Shown here piece after piece: positions 18,711-25,008 of a DNA stretch of 25,008 nucleotides. The stretch covers positions 1 through 25,008 of the forward strand of contig JALQPE010000890.1 in the NCBI GenBank assembly GCA_030407315.1. Reading direction: 5' to 3'. Source of the stretch: Asparagopsis taxiformis. Taxonomy: Eukaryota > Rhodophyta > Florideophyceae > Bonnemaisoniales > Bonnemaisoniaceae. Position 1 is the first letter of the stretch; each line of letters opens with the position of its first letter. Below the pieces are notes generated by a model. It saw only the letters and a program-made list of their open reading frames with translations. It ran no database searches and was not told the DNA's origin. Both the position numbers and the translations under genes were made by a program.

Positions 18711-19005
18711 CAGGACAAGCTGTCGGAACTGTAATTACTGTGTTTTCTTACAGCAAAGTCATCGTTAAGGCGGATTTGCTTTCTCAGGACAAGCTGTCGG
18801 AACTGCTATTCAGTTTTCTTACAGCAAAGGCAGTTTACCCCGGTTGCTTACAGCAAAGTCATCGTAACGATGACTTTGCTGTAAGAAAACAAAACATTAC
18901 AGCAAAGTCATCGTAACGATGACTTTGCTGTAAGAAAACAAAACATTACAGCAAAGTCATCGTTACGATGACTTTGCTGTAAGAAACCATGGTAAACCAA
19001 CTTCT
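18711..19005. repeat. Hairpin block 1: three tandem 37-nt palindromes
   Basis: Core hairpins lie at 18848-18884 (centre A), 18897-18933 (centre A) and 18946-18982 (centre T), spaced exactly 49 bp. Each has arms TTACAGCAAAGTCATCGT and ACGATGACTTTGCTGTAA. To the left are half-copies near 18750 and 18825 and a 74-bp direct repeat of CAGGACAAGCTGTCGGAACT (18711 and 18785). Outer arms GGCAGTTTACC (left) and GGTAAAC...CTGTAAG (right) match those of the other blocks. The second hairpin type found in blocks 2-4 is absent here. Confidence 0.9.
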
Positions 19006-19027
19006 CTGTAAGCATATGAGAGGGACT

Positions 19028-19690
19028 GATGTTTCTCACTCGGGAAGAAGAAGGAGACGATTTCGGACCTCGCGAAAAAGGCTGCAAAGTGGTCTGAAAC
19101 GGTTGGGGTGGTTCTAGGGAGTACTAAAACTTGTTTTAATTGCACTCAAGCTTTCTCGCTTGCGTGGAAGGGTTGGTATAATTCATCGATTTTTGGTCAT
19201 CAGATTCTCACAACTGGAGATGTGATGGTCAAAATGGAACTTTGTCCGAATGATGTGCAAGTGGTCTGTAAGGGTTGGAGTGGGTCTAGGGAGTACGGAA
19301 AAGTGTTCTATGAGTTCGTAAAGCTGCTGGCTTGCGCATTAGGGCTGACAGAATGCATCGAGTTTTGGTCACCAGATTCCCACAACTGAAGATGTGATGG
19401 CCAAAATTGAACTTTGTCGGAACGAAGTGTAAGTGATCCGTAAGGGCTGGAGTGGCTCTAGGGAGTACGGAAAAGTGTTTTATGTGTCCGTAAAGCTGTT
19501 GAATTGCGTGGTAGGGATTCCAGAATGCATCGACTTTTGGTCACCAGACTCCCACAACTGGAGATGTGATAGCCAAAATTGAACTTTGCAAGAACGAAGT
19601 GCAAGTGTTCTGGATGCCTTCAAGTGGCCTGGAAGCGTACTCTGGACAAGTTTTCGGACCTTGAAGAGGCTCAACTGCACAATGCTGATA
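19028..19690 (+). repeat. 172-bp tandem repeat, about four units
   Basis: CTAGGGAGTAC occurs at 19114, 19286 and 19458, and CACAACTG at 19209, 19381 and 19553, both with a period of exactly 172 bp. Units share GAATGCATCGA.TTTTGGTCA and CCAAAATTGAACTTTG. Identity rises from the first to the third unit. A further solitary copy lies at about 22066-22260, inside the third large unit. No reading frame persists across units. Confidence 0.9.
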
Positions 19691-19808
19691 TTGAAATGAA
19701 ACATTCATATAGTCCATTTTTAACTAGAACTGCTGGAATGGATTGCGTAGCCTATAGAGGAGCAATGTAGTTATATAATAGAGCTAGAAGCATGCCTCAA
19801 CAACCTAT

Positions 19809-20885
19809 CTCTCATGCCTCTAGTTCTCCTTCATCATTCCAGTCTTCCTTCCTGTGACGCACCGCGCCTCTGGTGTCACTTCACACGCCCCTCCTGTGCA
19901 TTAAATACCTGTCTACCACTTCCGTATTCTACTCATACCACCACATTCATTTTACCCCATGCCTACCATCCTATCCTTTACCTTCTGTCCTTCAGTCCTA
20001 GGCTAACCTACTTCATAACCATCGATGTAAGGTGAATATCTAGATTCCTACCTACTTGAGAGTATAGTTTATTATAACGGAAAACGGACGGTTTTGTATA
20101 GTCAATGTGCTACACAGCACCAGGAGTAGATTTTGCGCACCGATAATCTATGCTTGATATTGGAGAGACCGGCTTCTTGTAGCCTCGGAAAATGTGCAGG
20201 TAGTACCTTTCCAGAGGTCCTGGAGGTGTTCACACCAACTCTAGTCCATTTTAACGAGTTTGAATTTCGACCGCCAGAATCTCTGTCGTGAGAAAATGGT
20301 GGTCGAAATTTACCGTGCTGATCTCCCAATACTGAACTTTTTAGGTAGTTCAGCCCGGGTGAACAAGACACAGATTGCTCTTCAAAGCCGCCCGAAGCCG
20401 TCGAAACCATCCTTCCACAATGTTCCCGACTTCAAAATTCCTATCTCACCCTTCCCAAAGTGAGAGAGGGACCAAGCTCCCAGCCGCTTACAGCTGAGGC
20501 AGTTTACCAGGGATGCTTACAGCAAAGTCATCGTTACGATGACTTTGCTGTAAGAAAAGAAAACATTACAGTGGGCGAAGGATTTTACCGGGTGAAAAAA
20601 TCACCAAGAATTTTTTTACCGGGTAAAAAATCGTGGCTACTGTAATGAAACGTTTTCTTACAGCAAAGTCATCGTAACGATGACTTTGCTGTAAGAAAAG
20701 GAAACATTACAGTAGGCGAAGAATTTTTACCGGGTAAAAAATCACCAAGAATTTTTTTACCGGGTAAAAAAACGTGCCTGCTGTAATGTTTTCTTTTCTT
20801 ACAGCAAAGTCATCGTAACGATGACTTTGCTGTCAGCACCCGCGGTAAACTGCCTCAGCTGTAAGCGGTCTGGCTTCACCCTCTC
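19809..20885 (+). repeat. Large tandem unit 1 (about 1.08 kb)
   Basis: The unit starts TCTCATGCCTC with a pyrimidine-rich segment, passes CCTAGGCTA, then a conserved segment with CGGTTTTGTATAGTCAATGTG and CCTGGAGGTGTTCACACCAA, and ends with hairpin block 2. The same order recurs from 20886 and 21785. It is non-coding: no frame survives in all three units. Confidence 0.8.
20470..20875. repeat. Hairpin block 2 (A-B-A-B-A)
   Basis: Type A palindromes lie at 20517-20553 (centre T), 20658-20694 (centre A) and 20799-20835 (centre A, one substitution in the last arm), with a period of 141 bp. Between them are type B hairpins bounded by CATTACAG and CTGTAATG, each holding two TTTTACCGGGT.AAAAA palindromes with central G. 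Outer inverted arms are CCGCTTACAGCTGAGGCAG on the left and CTGCCTCAGCTGTAAGCGG on the right, a perfect match. Confidence 0.92.
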
Positions 20886-21784
20886 TCTCATGTCTCTTGT
20901 CTTCCTTCATCCCAGCCTATCCCAACCTCCCTTCTATGTCGACTCCGGTGTCACTCCAGCCGACCCTTCAGTGAGTGCAATCCTTCTCTACCACCGCCAT
21001 AATCTACTCATACTATCCCCTTCATGTTGCTGCATACCTACCCTCCCATCCTTCCTGATTTTCCTACAATCCTAGGCTAGCCTACTTACCAACTATGTTC
21101 GTATTGAAGGCAGCTAGATTCCTAGTAACTCAAATCTACAGTCTGCTAAAAAGGGCGATTTGGTGTGGTCACTGTGCCACACGGCACCAGGAATAGAATC
21201 TGGCCACGGATACTCTATGCTTGATCTCAGAGAGAACAGCTGCGCCAATGCTCCGAAAATGTGCTGTCAGTACCTTTCCAGACGTCCTGGAGGTGCTCAT
21301 GCCAGCTCTAGTTCATTTTAGGGAGGTTGAGTTTCGACAATCAGAATTTCACTCTTGAGGAAATTGTGTTTGAAATTTTGTGCACTCCTCCCGCCGTACC
21401 AGGCAGGGCACCCAGCCCAGACTGGGTTAGCACGACGCAGAGTGCTCCCCAACACCGCTAACAGCCGTCCAAACCATCCCTCTGCCATGTTTTACGGCTT
21501 CACAATTCCTTGCTCACCCTTCCCAAGGTGAGGGAGGGACCAAGCTCCCAGCCGCTTACAGCTGAGGCAGTTTACCAGGGATGCTTACAGCAAAGTCATC
21601 GTTACGATGACTTTGCTGTAAGAAAACGTTTTCATTACAGTGGCCAGGAATTTTTTACCCGGTAAAAAAATCATGGCTACTGTAATGAATTGTTTTCTTA
21701 CAGCAAAGTCATCGTAACGATGACTTTGCTGTAAACATCCCTGGTAAACTGCTCCGTCTGTAAGCCGTTGGTCTCAACCCTCGA
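20886..21784 (+). repeat. Large tandem unit 2 (about 0.9 kb)
   Basis: Second copy of the unit at 19809-20885, starting TCTCATGTCTC and ending in hairpin block 3. It is shorter mainly because block 3 has fewer hairpins. Substitutions against unit 1 are numerous in the flanks but almost absent in the hairpin arms. Confidence 0.8.
21552..21765. repeat. Hairpin block 3 (A-B-A)
   Basis: Type A palindromes lie at 21585-21621 (centre T) and 21698-21734 (centre A), 113 bp apart. They enclose one type B hairpin (CATTACAGTGG ... CTGTAATG) with a TTTTTTACCCGGTAAAAAA core whose central base is C, the opposite of block 2. Outer arms are CCGCTTACAGCTGAGGCAG and a decayed right arm (CTGCTCCGTCTGTAAGC region). 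Confidence 0.92.
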
Positions 21785-22291
21785 TCTCATGTCTGTTGTC
21801 CTCCTTCATCATCTCCACATCCCTTCCTGCTAAGCATCACTTCTCTAGTGCCACTCTACCAGTCCTTTTCGTGCATGAAATACTTTTCTACCACTGCCAT
21901 AGTCTACACATACTATTGCCTCTATACTTCTGCATGCCTACGCTTCAATCTTTCTGTCCCGTGCTAGGCTTAGAGAATATCCTACTTCCTGGAGATCATT
22001 GTACAGTGAGGCAGTAAAAAGCACTGTCTCACCGTACTGTCTGAGGCCCCCTTTTCAACACCGTAGTGTATAAGGGCTGGAGTGGCTCTGGGGAGTACAG
22101 AAAGGTGTTTATCTGTCCGTAAAGCTTCTGGCTTGCGCATTAGGGCTGGCAGAATGCATCGATTTTTGGTCATCAGATTCTCACAACTGCAGATATGATG
22201 AATTTCGGCCATGGCCAAAATTCAACTTTGTCGGAACGACGTAGATTTGGACTGGATGCCTCCAAGTGCATGCACTTGAAAGTGCACTTAG

Positions 22292-22359
22292 TCCAAAAAA
22301 TTGTCCAGAGTACGCTCCCAGGCGATGGCCTGGAAGTGTACTCTGGACAAGTTTTTGGA
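22292..22359. repeat. 68-nt foldback with 4-nt loop
   Basis: Arms 22292-22323 and 22328-22359 (32 nt, three mismatches) flank the loop GATG, with GTCCAGAGTAC against GTACTCTGGAC. The right arm also occurs as single-copy sequence at about 19624-19660, so the left arm is an inverted duplicate. CAAGTGCATGCACTTG just before it (22263-22278) is another palindrome. Confidence 0.9.
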
Positions 22360-22759
22360 CCTGGAAGAGGTTGAATTGCACAATGCTTGTGTTGAAATGA
22401 AACATTTATATGGCCCATTCTTTACTTGGACAGCTGAAATCCTATCTACTCGAGAGTAAAGTATATAAAAACTGGAAACAGACGGTTTTGTATTGTCAAT
22501 GTGCCACAAGGCACCAAGAGTAGATTTTGCCCTCCGATAATCTATGGTTGATTTCAGAGAGGATAACCGCGTGCAGTCACAGGACATGTGTTACCAGATC
22601 CTTCCCAGAGGTCCTGGAGGTGTTCACACCAACTCCAGCCCACTTTAACGAGTTTGAATTTCGAAAGTCAGAATCTCTGTCGTGAGAAAATTGAACCATT
22701 TCCGACCACGTGGTAGAAATTTCGTACACTCCTCCAACCATACTAGACACAACACCCAG

Positions 22760-23510
22760 CTCAAACCGGGTGTAAACAACACAATGTGTTACCTAATGCC
22801 GCCTACAGCCGTCCATACCATTCCTATACCCTGTTTCCTGACTTCATAATTCCTTCCTCACCCTTCCCTAGGTCGGAAAAGGACGGAAGTCCCTGCCGCT
22901 TACAGCGGAAGCAATTTACCAGGGATGCTTACAGCAAAGTCATCGTTACGATGACTTTGCTGTAAGAAAATAAATCATTACAGCAGCCATGATTTTTTAC
23001 CCGGTAAAAAATTCTTGGCCACTGTAATTGAAACGCTTTCTTACAGCAAAGTCATCGTAACGATGACTTTGCTGTAAGAAAATAAATCATTACAGCAGCC
23101 ACGATTTTTCACCCGGTAAAAATTCTTGCTGATTTTTTACCCGGTAAAATTTCTTTGGCCACTGCAATGGAAACGTTTCCTTACAGCAAAGTCATCGTTA
23201 CGATGACTTTGCTGTAAGAAAATAAATCATTACAGCTGCCATGATTTTTTTTACCCGGTGAAAAAATTCTTGGCCACTGTAATGGAAACGCTTTCTTACA
23301 GCAAAGTCATCGTAACGATGACTTTGCTGTAAGAATCCCCGGTAAACGGCTTCCGCTGTAAGGGGCTGAGAGTTCCGTCCCCCTCCCACCTAGGGAAGGG
23401 TGAGCAGGAATTGGGAAGTCAGGAACATGGCTCAGCAGAACGTTTGTACGGCTGTGAGTGGCTTCCAGGAGCATTCTGTGTCATGTGTTATCTCAGCAAC
23501 GTCTCTTATA
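22760..23510. repeat. ~740-bp composite inverted repeat enclosing hairpin block 4
   Basis: Left sequence about 22760-22930 (CACCCTTCCCTAGGT, then a GGACGGAA stretch, then CCGCTTACAGCGGAAGC) returns inverted at about 23335-23505 (GCTTCCGCTGTAAGGGG, then TTCCGTCC, then ACCTAGGGAAGGGTG). The arms are ~160 bp and diverged. The whole block is therefore a foldback structure with nested smaller palindromes. It also marks the right end of the tandem units. Confidence 0.8.
22908..23365. repeat. Hairpin block 4 (A-B-A-B-A-B-A)
   Basis: Type A palindromes lie at 22929-22965 (centre T), 23041-23077 (A), 23181-23217 (T) and 23296-23332 (A), so centres alternate. The three type B hairpins between them start with CATTACAG (first at 22976-23028) and have TTTTTACCCGGT cores with central C. 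The middle one is internally duplicated. Arms of type A are identical in all four copies. Confidence 0.93.
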
Positions 23511-23779
23511 GTCGAACCTCACGGGTTGTCAAGGTCTAAAACTAGTCCCCCTACGGTCTAGCTAGTGAAATCATGTAAAGTTGTAGACTAATACAAAAAT
23601 GTAGCAATCAATAGGCTTAGTAGCACTAAACTATGACATGAAGGTCAGATGTATAGATGAAAATAGAAAGGTGGGCTAAGCGAATAATGTTGAGATGAGA
23701 AAGACAGAACTTCATAGCAGGGAACAATAGCATAGGTTTTAATACTTCTCGTATGCTATCTATTGCTCCTGTCATACTT
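23511..23779. other. No gene seen
   Basis: AT-rich spacer between the repeat complex and the relic gene on its right. A weak inverted pair (GGAACAATAGCATA and TATGCTATCTATTGCTCC, about 23721-23769) is the only structure noticed. Confidence 0.4.
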
Positions 23780-25008
23780 TTAATATTCGACGGTGTGGAT
23801 GTGGTCCGTGAGGACGTCCTTCTCAGTCTTCAAGTAGATGTGGCCGCGCGGTGGGCAGACCATAGACTAAATTCTGCTCCCACAGGAAGATCTCCTCACC
23901 TGAAGCCGACCCCGTAATGGTAAAGGTCACCGCGATCAACTAAGACGGAATAGGGTGGCACATAAAAGTGGTTAACGGGAACCTTCCACATGTCGGCGTC
24001 CGTATGGACCAGGCATACATGACTATAAGGTGCAGCTACTATAAAGAACCCATCGGATCCGCTCGACATCATGAAATAGGATGGGGATTGGGTAGGTCCG
24101 ACTCCTCAAAATTGGGATACTCAGAAGTCCGTGTGCCCATCCTGGTCCGCAGCCCCATCTGTTTTAAGAAGCAGCCGTAATCCTGTCTTCGGGAAAAAGA
24201 CAGGATCCTCACCCTCCATTCCCAACTTCAAGAAATCCGCACAAACACCAAGAGCAAGCTCTGCCACCAACTTGTTCCTGTACATATCCAAATTCCCCTC
24301 CTCCAGCTTGTCGCACAATTCACACCGCGGCAGGGGGAGTCGCCCACGACCACCATCTATGCGGTCCTTCGCAGCACCCACGTTGTGGATGAAATGCCAC
24401 GGCGAAGGATCAAAACCGGGCTTGGCGAAATCTGGGGGCTCGTCCTGTGGTTTCCTGTCTTCATAATCAGAATCAGACTGCTGGGAGGGTTTCTGTGGCT
24501 TTTCAACCTCCTCAACCAGCTGGAACTGTCGAGAAAAGTGACTGAAGAGGTCATGCGTCGCGCTACCAGCCGTGGACGACTGCAAGAGGCCTTCCACAAC
24601 AACCCCCCCATGTTGTCCAGCAACGCCGCTTCACCGCAAAGTACTATTCCACCACGAGTCCTCAGCACCTGGCGATGCAGCTGCCAGGAATGCTGCCGCT
24701 TTATTTCCGCCCGCACCGTCTCTACCGTCGTAATTTCCATGTAGTACTTCATCGGGCTACCAGACGCAATTGCGCTGGGGAGAACGGCGGCCACATTCTC
24801 ATCGACGATACTGTGGGTAATAGGATTTTCATGGGCGTCGTCGAACTGGAGAATCGGCTCCCGAGAACGTCCTCTGGAAGCCGACTTGGATTTCTTTGAC
24901 GAACGACTTTGATGAAGTCTCACTGAGCTTCCTCTTTTAAAAGTACCAAATTTGGTAGAGGGCTCGGGCGTCGCAGAAGCGGTTTCCCAGTTGCGCTTCC
25001 CAAGGATT
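23780..25008 (-). pseudogene. ParB-like/dioxygenase-like gene relic (copy C), 3' part
   Basis: This is a decayed paralogue of the 1668-4895 plus 1372-1671 pair, in the same orientation and cut by the window end. From the right: a charged stretch and SPMKYYMEITTVETVRAEIK (cf. SRMKYYVNGKLVDTLRAKVA), then pieces in two other frames (AAAFLAAAS; YFAVKR against YFREKR). A long frame down to 24121 follows, with MYRNKLVAELALGVCADFLKL and GHTDF (the HxD pair, H at 24133-24135). Next comes a 58-codon frame 23896-24072 with APYSHVC, VPPYSVLV and RGDLYH, and finally HIYLKTE before a TAA at 23780. At least four frame changes and two in-frame TGAs lie along it. Importantly, HTDF and the MMSSG block are in one frame here, unlike in the long copy. 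Confidence 0.8.

Larger units (their letters stand above)
21785..23400 (+). repeat. Large tandem unit 3 (about 1.6 kb, with insertion)
   Basis: Third copy of the unit, from TCTCATGTCTG. At about 22000-22430 it holds extra material absent from units 1 and 2: a small CAGTA palindrome remnant, one 172-bp repeat copy and a foldback. It ends with the longest hairpin block. Confidence 0.78.

Noticed and set aside
19028..19690. 172-bp repeat as a centromeric satellite
   Set aside because: Only about four units are present; similarity of length to known satellites is not evidence.
18848..23332. CRISPR-like reading of the repeated 37-nt palindromes with spacers
   Set aside because: The intervening segments are themselves repeats, spacing varies from 49 to 141 bp, no cas genes are present, and the context is eukaryotic.

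Overview
The window looks like nuclear DNA of a compact, intron-poor eukaryote whose intergenic space is filled by mobile and palindromic repeats. Two very long uninterrupted reading frames, no operon-like gene packing, a eukaryotic-type DDE transposase and a decayed importin-beta-like gene support this. A florideophyte red alga is a reasonable guess, but nothing in the sequence proves it.

Left part (1-9310). Two large minus-strand frames dominate. The frame at 1668-4895 encodes a protein with a ParB/sulfiredoxin-like motif (IDGGHR, residues 191-196). Its C-terminus carries an HxD pair (H1055, D1057). It overlaps by 4 nt a 99-codon frame (1372-1671) that carries a distal RGDxxH and an Arg. 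Together these make the metal and co-substrate motif set of a 2-oxoglutarate/Fe(II)-type beta-helix fold, cut by a one-base frame change. Broken copies of the same family lie at both window edges (1-325 and 23780-25008), on the same strand. The frame at 5834-9310 is a Tnp2/CMC-like transposase with probable D515, D601 and E913. Its natural C-terminus probably continues in another frame to 5610.

Middle (9311-18700). Few genes are visible. There is a 68-bp near-perfect palindrome (10149-10216), a 1.2-kb field of short palindromes built on GGCAGT/ACTGCC (10691-11905), and an unrecognised 209-codon frame (11857-12486). Several hairpins and a 76-bp dispersed repeat follow. A 110-bp tandem repeat has a hairpin inside it. 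A second palindrome field (14190-14560) prefers GACAGT/ACTGTC. A plus-strand relic at about 15375-16105 resembles the N-terminal part of a transportin-3/importin-13-like receptor.

Right part (18700-23520). This is a palindromic repeat complex. Its core is a 37-nt odd-length palindrome (18-nt arms plus one central base) present 12 times with almost invariant arms, while the central base is T in five copies and A in seven. It alternates with a second hairpin centred on ACC(C/G)GGT, whose central base also occurs in both states. The hairpins sit in four blocks, three of them inside tandem ~0.9-1.6 kb units (19809-23400), next to a 172-bp tandem repeat. The last block is the centre of a ~740-bp composite inverted repeat.

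The two most interesting items are the split ParB-like plus dioxygenase-like gene family and the hairpin system with orientation-variable centres. No RNA genes, CRISPR array or prokaryotic features were found.
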